64,000 nt of DNA, taken from assembly GCF_009909185.1 (NCBI RefSeq), contig NZ_JAAAMV010000013.1, positions 1-64,000 on the forward strand. The letters are read 5' to 3'. The position numbers and the translations under genes are program-made. The notes under the pieces are model-generated. The model did no database searches, was not told where the DNA came from, and was given only the letters and a program-made list of their open reading frames with translations. The first letter of the stretch is position 1, and every line of letters begins with the position of its first letter. The DNA is from Paenibacillus glycinis (GTDB lineage Bacteria; Bacillota; Bacilli; Paenibacillales; Paenibacillaceae). Shown here in pieces: positions 27,365 to 36,528 of this stretch.

Positions 27365-28226
27365 TGCCCTCGATAATATAACGCTGCAGCAGCAGATAGA
27401 CCAGCAGCACGGGGATGACCGCGATCGCGGACCCGGACATCATGAGCGTCCAGTCGGTTACATAGAGGCCTTTGAACGTGCTGAGCATGAGCGGCACGGT
27501 GAAGTTGTCGGTCGTGCTCAGGAAGATGACCGGCCGGAAGAAATTGTTCCACGTGCCCAGAAAGGCGATGATGGCGAGCGCCGCGAGCGCCGGCTTCACG
27601 AGCGGGATCATGATCCGCCAGTAGATGGTCCACATGTTCGCGCCGTCCACGTAGGCCGACTCGGACAGGTCGCGCGGAATGCCCAGGAAGAACTGCCGCA
27701 GCAGGAAGACGCCGAACGCGCTGAACAGCGAATCCGGGATGATCAGCGACAGATGCGTGTCGAGCCAGCCGAAGTTCTTCAGAATGACGTACAGCGGCAC
27801 GATGGTCACCTGCTCGGGCACCATCAGCATCGACAAGAACAGGATGAAGAAGGTATTCCGGAACGGGAAATTGATCTTCGCGAAGGCGTAAGCGGCCATG
27901 GAACAGGTCAGCAGCTGCCCGAGGACGATGCAGATCGAGATGTACGCGCTGTTGAAATACGCTTTGTCGAAGGGCATCGCCGTCAAGGAGCGGTGGATGT
28001 TCGACCAGACCCACGGGTCGGGGAACATCTTCGGCGGGATGATGAAGATTTGCGACAAATCCTTCAATCCGCTCGAGATCATCCACCAGAACGGCGCGAT
28101 CATGAGGATCGACGCCGCGATCAGCAGCAGATGAAGCAGGATGGCGGGATAGTTGATTTTGCGGTGCGAGACGCGGTGTTTGACTGTATGCAGCGGTTGG
28201 CGCGATTCCGGTTTCACCGTATTCAT
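27339..28226 (-). CDS. Sugar ABC transporter permease (MalG type)
   Basis: 295 residues with six predicted membrane segments, the first at about 30-50. The cytoplasmic EAA-like loop is SESAYVDGANMWTIYWRIMIPLVKPALA near 190-217, which contacts the ATPase. AGGAGGG precedes the ATG. The gene follows the MalF-type permease after 12 bases. No ATPase gene is in the cluster, so the importer must share a multi-use ATPase of the MsmX kind encoded elsewhere, as is common in Firmicutes. Confidence 0.92.
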   Translation of the reverse strand: MNTVKPESRQPLHTVKHRVSHRKINYPAILLHLLLIAASILMIAPFWWMISSGLKDLSQIFIIPPKMFPDPWVWSNIHRSLTAMPFDKAYFNSAYISICIVLGQLLTCSMAAYAFAKINFPFRNTFFILFLSMLMVPEQVTIVPLYVILKNFGWLDTHLSLIIPDSLFSAFGVFLLRQFFLGIPRDLSESAYVDGANMWTIYWRIMIPLVKPALAALAIIAFLGTWNNFFRPVIFLSTTDNFTVPLMLSTFKGLYVTDWTLMMSGSAIAVIPVLLVYLLLQRYIIEGITMTGIKG

Positions 28227-28238
28227 GGCGATGCCCTC

Positions 28239-29117
28239 CTATTCGGCGTAGTGGACCCACTTGCGGGACAAGCGCGTCTGCAGCGTGGTAAGGACGAGAA
28301 TGATGACGAACAGCACGACGGCGGCGGCGGAGCTTTTGCCGAATTGGAAGTTCTTGAAGGCGAGCTCGTACAGATGGTAGACCATCGTATAGCTGGCTTT
28401 CGCGGGTCCGCCGCTCGTCATGACGAAGGCGGTATCGAACACCTTGAACGAATCGATGACGGCGATGATCGTGACGAACAGCGTGGTCGGCGAGAGCAGC
28501 GGCAGCGTAATGCGCCAGAACTGCTGGCTCTTCGTCGCGCCGTCGATCATGGACGCCTCGTAGTAGTCCTTCGAGATGCCCTGCAGGCCGGCCAGGAACA
28601 GCACCATGTTGAAGCCGAGCCCTTTCCAGATGCTCACGATCGCGAGGGAAGGCAGCACCAGGTGCAGATCCGTCAGCCACTGCGGGCCCTTGACGCCGAA
28701 GAGCTGCTTCAGCATGACGTTGACCAAGCCGAAATCGCCGTTTAAGAGCCACATCCACACGATGGCGACGGCGACGGAGCTCGTGACGACGGGCATGAAG
28801 AAGAACAGCCGGTACATGACGCGGAGGCGGACGTTATTCAGGGCGACGGCGGTCAACAGCGCGAGGAAGATGCCCGCGGGCACCGTGAGCACCGAGTAAT
28901 AGAGCGTGTTCGTCATCGCTTTCTGGAAATCCGGGTTCTGGAACGCATACGTGAAATTCTCGAGGCCGAGGAATTTCGGCGTGCTGAAGCCGTCCCAGTC
29001 CAAGCCGCTGATGACGAAGGTGCTGATGAGCGGAATCAGCGAGAACGTAAGCAGTCCGATAAGCTGCGGGGCGATGAAGAAAAATCCCCATATCGCGTTC
29101 GATCGTTTAGGATTCAT
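28239..29117 (-). CDS. Sugar ABC transporter permease (MalF type)
   Basis: 292 residues with six membrane segments, the first at about 11-31. FFIAPQLIGLLTFSLIPL at the N-terminus is typical of the UgpA/MalF group. The EAA-type loop is YYEASMIDGATKSQQFWRITLPLLSPTT near 182-209. CGGGAGG precedes the ATG. It pairs with the MalG-type permease to form the channel for an oligosaccharide or sugar-phosphate importer. The substrate is unknown. Confidence 0.93.
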   Translation of the reverse strand: MNPKRSNAIWGFFFIAPQLIGLLTFSLIPLISTFVISGLDWDGFSTPKFLGLENFTYAFQNPDFQKAMTNTLYYSVLTVPAGIFLALLTAVALNNVRLRVMYRLFFFMPVVTSSVAVAIVWMWLLNGDFGLVNVMLKQLFGVKGPQWLTDLHLVLPSLAIVSIWKGLGFNMVLFLAGLQGISKDYYEASMIDGATKSQQFWRITLPLLSPTTLFVTIIAVIDSFKVFDTAFVMTSGGPAKASYTMVYHLYELAFKNFQFGKSSAAAVVLFVIILVLTTLQTRLSRKWVHYAE

Positions 29118-29151
29118 GATGGGCCTCCCGTATAGGTATGGTGGAATAGGC

Positions 29152-29183
29152 GAGAAGGGGCGGAACGAAGTCCTCCCCTTCTC
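29152..29183 (-). other. Hairpin between binding-protein and permease genes
   Basis: GAGAAGGGG at 29152-29160 and CCCCTTCTC at 29175-29183 form a 9-bp stem without a T run. Such hairpins after solute-binding-protein genes usually stabilise the upstream message so that the binding protein is made in excess over the permeases. Confidence 0.55.
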
Positions 29184-29206
29184 GCCCTGCCTATGTCACC
29201 CGGCGT

Positions 29207-30514
29207 TTAATTGGCGCTCGCTTCGGCGATCTTCTTGTTCACGCCCTCCGCCATCTTCTTCAGCGTCGTCGCGGCGTCCTGTTTGCCCAGCAGCAGCAGG
29301 TCGTAGTTGTCCTTGACGACGTCCGAAGCGCCCGGAACGGCAGACTCCGAAGGCCACAGCGCATAGCCGATCTCGCGGGCGTCGAGGAAGTACTGCGCGT
29401 GGGCCGGCTGCGCGTTCTTGTCGAGCACCAGATCGTCTACGCCGGATACGGAAGGAACGGCGTTGCCGCCTTTAAGACGGAATTGCTGTCCTTCTTTGGA
29501 TACGAAGTAGGAGAGGAAATCATACGTTTCCGTGGGGTGCGCCGTTTTCTTGTTCATGACCATGTAAGCGGTCGGGATGCCGGCGGACTCCATTTTGTTG
29601 CCCGTGTTGGTCGGCAGCGGCACGATGTCGTACTGCAGCGCGGTGTTGGCGTTGAACTGCGGAACCCACCAGCGGCCGGCGATGCCGAAGCCGACTTGGT
29701 TGGACATGAACATCGCGTCCGGGCCTTGGCCCTTCGGCAGCGAGCCGGAGAAGACGAAGTTCTTGTTCTTCACGTTGTCGGCCAGGAATTGGAAAGCCTC
29801 CACCGTCTTCGGATCGGTGTCGCCGATGAATTTGCCGCCTTGATCCTTGTCGTAGATTTTCCCGCCGTTCGTCGTGACCCACGAGTAGACCGGCGCGGAC
29901 CAGTCCTCGAGCACGAGGCCGTATTTGCCCGCGGCCTGCAGCTTGGACGTCAGCTCGGTGAGCTTCTGCCAGTTCCACTGCCCCGATTCGAACAATTGCT
30001 GCGGATCGTCGGTAATGCCGGCATCGCTCAGCACCTTCTTGTTGTAGTACATGACGAGCGGATTGCAGTCGACGGTGACGCCGTATATTTTATCGTCGCG
30101 CTTCGAGCCGCCCCACAAGCCGTCGGCGAAATCGCTGGCTTTGATGGGGCTGCTCGGGCTGTCGATGAGGGATGTCAATTCCGAGATGGAGCCGTTCGCG
30201 ATCAGCTTGACGACGGTGGCGTCGCCGGCGTAGAACGCGTCGGGGGCCGTGCCGCCCTGCAGCTGCGTGATGATTTTTTCCTCGTATCCGTCGTTCGGCA
30301 CGGCGACGAGCTCCCATTTCACGTTCGGATGGTCCTTGTTGTACTGGTCGGTCAATTCATAGAACCGTTTCAATTCGCCCGGATTGCCCCAGGTGCTCCA
30401 TTTCAAATGCAGGACCTCTCCATTGGATCCGCCCGACGATCCGGAGCTGCACCCGGTCGCGATCATCGAAACGAGAACCACCGAACTTGCGGTAAGCTGC
30501 CACGTTTTTTTCAT
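29207..30514 (-). CDS. Sugar ABC transporter substrate-binding lipoprotein
   Basis: 435 residues. A lipoprotein signal peptide (MKKTWQLTASSVVLVSMIATGC) puts the acylated cysteine at position 22, followed by a Ser/Gly-rich linker. LKWSTWGNPGELKRFYELTDQYNKDHPNVKWELV and the TGTAPDAFYAGD-like stretch GGTAPDAFYAGD near 90-101 are typical of cluster-1 (family 1) extracellular sugar-binding proteins. AAAGGGG precedes the ATG. It is the first gene of the importer operon. Confidence 0.92.
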   Translation of the reverse strand: MKKTWQLTASSVVLVSMIATGCSSGSSGGSNGEVLHLKWSTWGNPGELKRFYELTDQYNKDHPNVKWELVAVPNDGYEEKIITQLQGGTAPDAFYAGDATVVKLIANGSISELTSLIDSPSSPIKASDFADGLWGGSKRDDKIYGVTVDCNPLVMYYNKKVLSDAGITDDPQQLFESGQWNWQKLTELTSKLQAAGKYGLVLEDWSAPVYSWVTTNGGKIYDKDQGGKFIGDTDPKTVEAFQFLADNVKNKNFVFSGSLPKGQGPDAMFMSNQVGFGIAGRWWVPQFNANTALQYDIVPLPTNTGNKMESAGIPTAYMVMNKKTAHPTETYDFLSYFVSKEGQQFRLKGGNAVPSVSGVDDLVLDKNAQPAHAQYFLDAREIGYALWPSESAVPGASDVVKDNYDLLLLGKQDAATTLKKMAEGVNKKIAEASAN

Positions 30515-30590
30515 TGTTTTTCTACCCCTTTCAGAATGATCAATATTCCAATAGTGGTGAAATCTAGTGGATTATCCGATTCGTAAGCAG

Positions 30591-30619
30591 ATTATAAGAT
30601 GGAATGACAGCGTTTACAA
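30591..30619 (-). promoter_or_regulatory. Promoter of the sugar importer operon
   Basis: On the minus strand TTGTAA (30619-30614), a 17-base spacer and TATAAT (30596-30591). The weak -35 fits a promoter that needs an activator such as the AraC protein encoded at the other end of the cluster. Confidence 0.65.
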
Positions 30620-30838
30620 TGTGCGTAATTCGAACAAGAAATGGACTTTTTTGATCTGATTCCATCCCATGCGGGTCCGCGGCAGGAGGGTTTTGTCGCT
30701 TCGCCTCGTACTGGGTCGAATCCTTGAATGCCATGAATTACATGCGCGGATGTTACCTCTTTGTAACTACATGCCGGCCCGATTCCTTTACCATGGGGAG
30801 AGGATAGGAAAATCGTGCACCGCCTAGGGGAGAGCAGG

Positions 30839-32068
30839 ATGCGTTTCAGGAGAAAATGGCGCTTCAAGCGGCGTTTAGCCGCTATGATATTGGCAACGCT
30901 TATGGTAGGCCTTATGGCCGGATGCGGCAATTATTCCGGCGGCGATTCGGCCGGCCGGACCGATGCGGAAGGCATGCCGTGTCCGCCGTCCGGCCATGGG
31001 CAGGCTGCCGTTCAGGTAGGCGTGAAGGATCCGAACGGAGCCCGGGCATGCAGGGAACTGCTCGGTCCCCCATTCGCGTCGAACCCAGGACCGGCTTCCG
31101 GCACGGGGCAGGACGGAGGACATACGGCGTCAGGAACGCCGTCGCGTCCTGTCGACGCGAAGCCGGACTCGCCATCGGGCGCGCAGACGGGCTCGAATTC
31201 AACTTCCAAGCCGGGGTCGGCTACAAGCTCCAGGCCGGGCACGAACGCAAGTTCCGAGCCGGGCTCGAACGCAAGCTCCAAGCCGGGCTCGAATTCAAGC
31301 TCCAAGCCGGACTCGAAGCCTCAATCGCAGGCGGGTTCCAACCCGGATCCGAAGCCCGGTTCCGGAACGGATTCCAAGCCGCAGGACCAGGCTCCGCCCG
31401 CGCCGCCGGTGAAGCTGGATAAGCCGACGGAGCCCGCTGTCGCGTACACGGGCAAGAACGGCGCCAAGCTCGTCGCGCTGACGTTCGACGACGGTCCGGA
31501 CAATCGGTATACGCCGGCGATCCTGGACATTTTGAAAGCCAAGCACATTCATGCCACCTTCTTCACGGTCGGGCTTCAAGTGAAACGCTACGGCGCCGTC
31601 ATGAAGCGAATCGTGGACGAAGGCAGCGAGATCGGCAATCATACGTACGCGCATAAGGACCTGTCGAAGCTTGACAGCAATCCTATAATGAATCAAATTA
31701 AATGGACGGATACCTTGATCCAAAAGCAGGCCGGCTACGTGCCGCGGCTCGTGCGCGCGCCATACGGGGCGTCGTCCCCGCTGCTGAAGCGGATCGTGGC
31801 GGACAACAAGCGCGAATTGGTGTTTTGGACGGTGGATACGAAGGATTGGGAAGGCAGCACGGTGACGGCCATGCGGGCCAACGTGAACAAGAACACGCAT
31901 CCCGGCGGCATCATTCTCATGCATTCGTTCGGCAGCAAGCATATCGCCAATACGGTTCAGCTGCTTCCGCTGATCATCAAGGATTTGGAGGCCAAGGGCT
32001 ACAGCTTCGTCACGGTCGGCGAGCTGCTTGACGCGAAGGCGCAGCACCGGGCCGCCGCCGCGAAATAA
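30839..32068 (+). CDS. Lipoprotein polysaccharide deacetylase (NodB family)
   Basis: 409 residues from the ATG at 30839 (GGGGAG 6-7 bases upstream); a GTG at 30815 would add eight residues. The signal peptide is very basic and ends in the lipobox LMAGC. Residues of about 75-200 form a Ser/Pro/Lys-rich linker with a repeated SNSSSKPGS unit, encoded by a degenerate 24-bp minisatellite near 31190-31320. The NodB domain follows with all motifs: TFDDGPD, HTYAH, RAPYG, DTKDWEGS and LMHSF. It should deacetylate peptidoglycan or a surface polysaccharide outside the membrane. The gene is followed after 18 bases by another lipoprotein gene. Confidence 0.9.
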   Translation: MRFRRKWRFKRRLAAMILATLMVGLMAGCGNYSGGDSAGRTDAEGMPCPPSGHGQAAVQVGVKDPNGARACRELLGPPFASNPGPASGTGQDGGHTASGTPSRPVDAKPDSPSGAQTGSNSTSKPGSATSSRPGTNASSEPGSNASSKPGSNSSSKPDSKPQSQAGSNPDPKPGSGTDSKPQDQAPPAPPVKLDKPTEPAVAYTGKNGAKLVALTFDDGPDNRYTPAILDILKAKHIHATFFTVGLQVKRYGAVMKRIVDEGSEIGNHTYAHKDLSKLDSNPIMNQIKWTDTLIQKQAGYVPRLVRAPYGASSPLLKRIVADNKRELVFWTVDTKDWEGSTVTAMRANVNKNTHPGGIILMHSFGSKHIANTVQLLPLIIKDLEAKGYSFVTVGELLDAKAQHRAAAAK

Positions 32069-32086
32069 CCCGGGAGGAGCGCGATC

Positions 32087-33475
32087 ATGAATTTTCTTCG
32101 AACAGCCACTCAGACCGTGCTCGCGCTCGGAGCGCTGGCCGGCCTGCTCGCGACCGCCGGCTGCCAATACACGACGACGCCGGCCGACCTGCTGCTGCCG
32201 CCCAAGCCGATGCCGGGCAACGCGGCGCTGGCCGCGGCGCTGCAGACGATTTTGCCGATTCAGGCGAAGCTGTCGGTCGTCGCGCAGGAGAGCACGGATT
32301 CATCGATCTTGGAATTCGACGGCGACGGGGACGGGGCGAAGGAAGCGTTCGTCGTCTTCGCCGACGAGAGCGGCACGCAGCGCGTCATGATGCTGGAGCA
32401 GACGGCCGGCGGCTGGCGGCAGCGGTTCACGTTCGCGGAAACGTCCGCCTACGGCGTGGACGTGCTGCGAGCCGCCGACCTCGACCGCGACGGCCGGCCG
32501 GAGCTGATGATCGGCTGGGATCAGTTCGGCGAGCCGCAGCATATCTTGACCCTCTATCATATCAGCGGGGATTCCGCGGACACGAAGCCGCCGAAGCCGC
32601 TGGCGGAGCTGCCCTACGATACGATGGGGATCGGCGACGGCAACGGGGACGGCAATCCCGAGATCGGACTGATCAATCTGCAAGGCGCCAAGCTGACGGC
32701 TTCGATCGGCATGTACCGCTTCCGGGACGACGCCGTCGCCAAGCTGACGTCCGCCGCACTGGACGGATCGGTCAACGGCTACATACAGGCGAAGCTGGGC
32801 AAAATCGCGCCGGACCGGTTCGGAGTCGTGGCGGATGCGGCGATCGGCTCGAATTCCTCGACCTCGACGATGTTGGCCTGGACCGAAGGAAAGCTCATCC
32901 AAGTCTATCCGCCGCAATCATCCGGCGATGAGAACGTGCAGACGAACGCGAACGCGGTGCTGAGCGGCGACGGCAACGGGGACGGCATCCTGGACATCCA
33001 CGCGCTGACGGAAGCGCCGGGCCAGTCGGACGGCGTCGCTTACAGCGATTTGCTGTGGATCGAGGATTACAAGCAGTGGAACGGCATCGACCAATTTGAC
33101 CTCGTCGGCAGGCGGTATACCGATACGGACGGCACCTATGCGATCGACCTCCCGCTCTCGTGGACCGGCTTCACGTTCCGGCATCCCGCGGACGGCAGCG
33201 GCAGCGATATCGCGCTGGACGCCTACAACGAGGAGACGGGCAGCCGGGAGGAGGAGCTGACGGTGCGGGTCGTACCGCTCGGCAGCTGGGGCGGCGAGGA
33301 GGGCAAGCTCCAAGAGGCGGACAGCCGGTATTTGGAGCTGGGCAGGGCCGACGGGCTCGTCTATTATGCCGTATGGAAGAATAAACTTCCGGCTGGCGAA
33401 GCGAACAGAAGCATCATAGGTATCTTTCCGCCGAACGAAGCGGAAATGAAGAAACTGTTCAAGCTGCTGTCATAG
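32087..33475 (+). CDS. Lipoprotein with FG-GAP/VCBS-like calcium-binding repeats
   Basis: 462 residues. The signal peptide ends in lipobox ATAGC, with the cysteine at about 26. At least four D-x-D-G-D or D-x-N-G-D loops (EFDGDGDGAKEAFV, DLDRDGRPELMIGW, GDGNGDGNPEIGL, GDGNGDGILDIHA) suggest a beta-propeller with calcium-binding blades. The last 100 residues are a separate non-repeat domain. The function is not known. The gene sits between a deacetylase lipoprotein and a two-component system, 34 bases before the response regulator, so an envelope-sensing role is possible. Confidence 0.75.
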   Translation: MNFLRTATQTVLALGALAGLLATAGCQYTTTPADLLLPPKPMPGNAALAAALQTILPIQAKLSVVAQESTDSSILEFDGDGDGAKEAFVVFADESGTQRVMMLEQTAGGWRQRFTFAETSAYGVDVLRAADLDRDGRPELMIGWDQFGEPQHILTLYHISGDSADTKPPKPLAELPYDTMGIGDGNGDGNPEIGLINLQGAKLTASIGMYRFRDDAVAKLTSAALDGSVNGYIQAKLGKIAPDRFGVVADAAIGSNSSTSTMLAWTEGKLIQVYPPQSSGDENVQTNANAVLSGDGNGDGILDIHALTEAPGQSDGVAYSDLLWIEDYKQWNGIDQFDLVGRRYTDTDGTYAIDLPLSWTGFTFRHPADGSGSDIALDAYNEETGSREEELTVRVVPLGSWGGEEGKLQEADSRYLELGRADGLVYYAVWKNKLPAGEANRSIIGIFPPNEAEMKKLFKLLS

Positions 33476-33508
33476 AGAGACAACGAGGATCGAAAGGGGG
33501 ACAGCCGC

Positions 33509-34657
33509 ATGCGGATATTATTTCTGGAGGACGAAGAGGCGATTCGCGGCTTTGTCCGCATTAATCTCAAACGCAACGGCATGGAGGTTACGGAGGCCGA
33601 GGACGGGGAGACCGCGCTGGAACTCGCGAAGTCGGCCGTTCCTCCTTTTGATATCGCGCTGCTCGACGTGATGCTGCCCACGATCAGCGGCTTCGAGGTC
33701 TGCGAGCAGCTGCGGCAGCTTTTTCCGCGCATGGGCATCATCATGCTGACGGCGAAGTCCCAGGAGGAGGACAAAATCCGGGGACTGGAGCTTGGCGCGG
33801 ACGATTACGTGCAGAAGCCGTTCAGTCCGGGCGAGCTGATCGCGCGGCTGAATTCGCTGAAGCGGCGCATGATGCCGTCCGCCGACGAGCCGGCTGGAGG
33901 CGCTCCGGCAGAGGCGGGGAGCGCTTCGCCGAATGGCGGCGGCGCGGCCGGCAGCGGTGCGGCCGCCGGACCGCTCGCCGCGGGCAGCGGCCGCGATGCC
34001 GGGCAAAGCGCCTCGGCGTCGGGCGGCACCGGCGGCGCTGCGCCTGATGGAGCCGCGGCCGCGGGCGGAACGGCAAGCGGCGTTAACGGTGCCGCGGCAA
34101 ATGCAGCCGGCGGCGCCCCCGGCAGCTATGCGGGCGACGCAGCGGCCAGCGGCGACGTCAATGGCGGCGCGGCGGAAACCGCCGGCATGCCGGGCGCCGC
34201 AGCGGCGAATGGCGCCGGTGCCGCGGGCAGCGGCAGCGAGAGCGGCGGCGATGCCGCCGCCGATACAGGCGCGGCCGCGTCATTCGCGTCCGGCCAGCCT
34301 GCCGGCGAAGCCGCCAGCGGCGGCCACCGGCGCGCGCCGCGGGCCGGCGACATCGCCTCCGGCCCGTTCCTGCTGTCCGCGACGGAGCGGCGGCTTTGGA
34401 AGGACAACGTCGAGATCGTGCTGACGCCGACGGAATGGACGCTCGTGAAGCTCCTGATGGAGCGGGAGGGCGAGGGACTGAGCCGCGACGATATTTTGAA
34501 CGGGGTATGGGGCCGCCATTACGTCGGCGATCTGAAGATCGTCGACGTGAACATCCGGCGCATCCGGCAGAAGATCGAGATCAAGCCGTCCGATCCCAAG
34601 CATATCGAGACGCTCTGGGGCTACGGCTACCGCTGGAACCGGGGCGACGGGCAATGA
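33509..34657 (+). CDS. OmpR-type response regulator with a 160-residue Gly/Ala linker
   Basis: 382 residues against about 230 for the family. Residues 1-120 are a complete receiver domain (E7-D8, phosphoacceptor D53 in LLDVMLP, T81, K103 in QKPF). Residues of about 123-283 are almost only Gly, Ala, Ser, Asp and Pro. Residues 284-382 form the winged-helix DNA-binding domain (LTPTEWTLVKLLM, VNIRRIRQKIE, LWGYGYRW). The reading frame through the linker is open and the downstream domain is intact, so this is a true insertion and not a frameshift. The stop overlaps the kinase start (ATGA). Confidence 0.92.
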   Translation: MRILFLEDEEAIRGFVRINLKRNGMEVTEAEDGETALELAKSAVPPFDIALLDVMLPTISGFEVCEQLRQLFPRMGIIMLTAKSQEEDKIRGLELGADDYVQKPFSPGELIARLNSLKRRMMPSADEPAGGAPAEAGSASPNGGGAAGSGAAAGPLAAGSGRDAGQSASASGGTGGAAPDGAAAAGGTASGVNGAAANAAGGAPGSYAGDAAASGDVNGGAAETAGMPGAAAANGAGAAGSGSESGGDAAADTGAAASFASGQPAGEAASGGHRRAPRAGDIASGPFLLSATERRLWKDNVEIVLTPTEWTLVKLLMEREGEGLSRDDILNGVWGRHYVGDLKIVDVNIRRIRQKIEIKPSDPKHIETLWGYGYRWNRGDGQ

Positions 34658-36078
34658 GCACCAGCCTCCGCACCCGGATCGTCTGGAGCTACGGCGTGCT
34701 GATCGTGCTCGTCGTCGTGCTGCTCGGTTCCTTGTTCGGCACGCTCGTCTGGAACTACTATTACTCCAGCGCGGTCAGCTCCGTGCTGCAGCGCGCGCAG
34801 ACGGAGGCAGCGCTGCACAACCGGATGATCGCCGACGAGCCGATGAAGGAGAAGGCGCGCTACATGCTGCAGAACATGGCGGTCGGCACGGCGCATCTCC
34901 AATTGCTGACCGGCTCCGGCGCGCTCGTCGTCGACAGCGACGGCTTCGCGGGCGACGGCGATATCGTGGATACGCCCGACGTTCGGTTGGCCATGACGCA
35001 CGATCGCGGCATTTGGCGCGGCCGGGATCCCGTCACCAACGAGCGGATCATCGCGGTCACGCTGCCCGTCAAGGAAGGCGCCCGCATCGTGTCGATGTTC
35101 CGGTATACGGCATCGCTCGGCACGCTGGACCGGATCATCCGGAATATTTTATGGCTGACGCTGGCGGTGGGCTCGTTCGTCGTGCTGCTCTTCTTCACGA
35201 TGAGCGTGTTCATCGCGAACCGGATCGCCCGGCCGATCCGCAACCTGACCAAGGTCGCGGAGAAGATGGCCGAGGGCGACTGGAGTCGTCGGGCCGCGCT
35301 GCATGACCGGGACGAGATCGGGCGGCTCGCGGACACGCTGAACACGATGGCCTCCGAGCTGACGCGAAGAGAAAAGCTGAAGGAGGACTTCATCTCCTCC
35401 GTCTCCCACGAGCTGCGCACGCCGCTCACGTCGATCAAGGGCTGGAGCGAGACGCTCGCCTCCGGCGACCTGAACGACGTGGAAGAGCTCAATCTGGGCC
35501 TCTCGATCATCGACCGCGAGACGGTCCGGCTGTCGGGGCTCGTCGAGGATCTGCTCGATTTCTCCAAGCTGTACGCGAAGAGCATCGTGCTGCATCCCGA
35601 GATGCTGGATATCCGCAAGACGCTCGTCGAGACGCTCCGGCAGTTCGAGGCCCGCGGCCAGCGGGAATCCGTCGCGATCCGCGGGGATACGGGAGGCATG
35701 CCGCTGATGGCGAAGGTGGACGCGGACCGGATGAAGCAGGTGTTCATCAATGTCTTCGACAACGCGCTCAAGTTCACGCCGAAGGGCGGGACGATCCTGG
35801 TGGAAGCGGGGCAGGAGGACGGCTTCGCCCGCATGACGATCCGGGACACCGGCTGCGGCATTCCGCCCGAGGATCTGCCGCATGTGACGGAGAAGTTCTA
35901 CAAGGGCACGAGCCAGCGCTCCGGAAGCGGCCTGGGCCTCGCGATCTGCAAGGAAATCGTCGAGCTGCACGGCGGCATCTTCCGGATCGAGAGCGCCGTC
36001 GACGTGGGCACGGCCGTGACGATCCTGCTTCCGTTGCTGACGGAAGCGCAGCAGCAGCAACAGCAGCTGGAACCATGA
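34654..36078 (+). CDS. HAMP-domain sensor histidine kinase
   Basis: 474 residues. The first membrane segment is at about 12-33, an extracytoplasmic sensor loop covers 34-160, and the second segment is at about 165-186. HAMP follows at 187-240 (IARPIRNLTKVAEKMAEGDW). The phosphoacceptor is H252 in SHELRTPLTSIKGW. The ATPase boxes N (NALKFTPKGG), G1 (DTGCGIPPEDL), F (TEKFYKG) and G2 (GSGLGLAICKEIV) are complete. It overlaps the response regulator gene by four bases and is its partner. The signal is unknown. Confidence 0.94.
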   Translation: MSTSLRTRIVWSYGVLIVLVVVLLGSLFGTLVWNYYYSSAVSSVLQRAQTEAALHNRMIADEPMKEKARYMLQNMAVGTAHLQLLTGSGALVVDSDGFAGDGDIVDTPDVRLAMTHDRGIWRGRDPVTNERIIAVTLPVKEGARIVSMFRYTASLGTLDRIIRNILWLTLAVGSFVVLLFFTMSVFIANRIARPIRNLTKVAEKMAEGDWSRRAALHDRDEIGRLADTLNTMASELTRREKLKEDFISSVSHELRTPLTSIKGWSETLASGDLNDVEELNLGLSIIDRETVRLSGLVEDLLDFSKLYAKSIVLHPEMLDIRKTLVETLRQFEARGQRESVAIRGDTGGMPLMAKVDADRMKQVFINVFDNALKFTPKGGTILVEAGQEDGFARMTIRDTGCGIPPEDLPHVTEKFYKGTSQRSGSGLGLAICKEIVELHGGIFRIESAVDVGTAVTILLPLLTEAQQQQQQLEP

Positions 36079-36113
36079 CGGGCAGCCCGATGACGGCGGC
36101 CGCACGGCACGAA

Positions 36114-36168
36114 TAACCCGATCGCAAGCACAGGGATAACCGGCGCGCGGCGATCGGGTTTTTGTTTT
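36114..36168 (+). terminator. Terminator of the two-component operon
   Basis: AACCCGATCGC at 36115-36125 pairs with GCGATCGGGTT at 36150-36160, followed by TTTGTTTT. Confidence 0.85.
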
Positions 36169-36186
36169 GATCCGCGGAAGGCGCGG

Positions 36187-36306
36187 CTATTCTTTATAAA
36201 ATAACGACTTGCGCTTCTTCGTGACGAAGGCGACGGCGATCAAGGCCAGACACGCGACGCTGACGGACATCCAATGCTGGCTGGCCCAGTGGAGAAAGGC
36301 GTGCAT
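36187..36306 (-). CDS. Small single-span membrane protein (39 residues)
   Basis: The frame encodes MHAFLHWASQ at its start, then a hydrophobic stretch (about residues 13-28, SVSVACLALIAVAFV) and a basic tail TKKRKSLFYKE. AAGGGAGG stands 7-8 bases before the ATG, which is good support for so short a gene. It is alone on the minus strand, between the kinase terminator and ohr. I recognise no family. The layout (one span and a positive tail) is that of many small membrane regulators. Confidence 0.6.
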   Translation of the reverse strand: MHAFLHWASQHWMSVSVACLALIAVAFVTKKRKSLFYKE

Positions 36307-36528
36307 ACGAGAGCCTCCCTTGGCAGGTTTTAGGCGTAGTATGCGTTGAATCGGCGGCGGGCTATGCGCGGAGCGGCGACGGATGCCGATGCGTCATCAT
36401 TTTCCAAAATTCCCAATAGCGTGCATAGAGGACAAGGCAGGTGAGAACGCTAGGAAACGGCGGATGGAGCGGCATAACCCGAGCGACCATCCGAACATGA
36501 ACAGCGACAGCGATGGAGGAGACGCACA

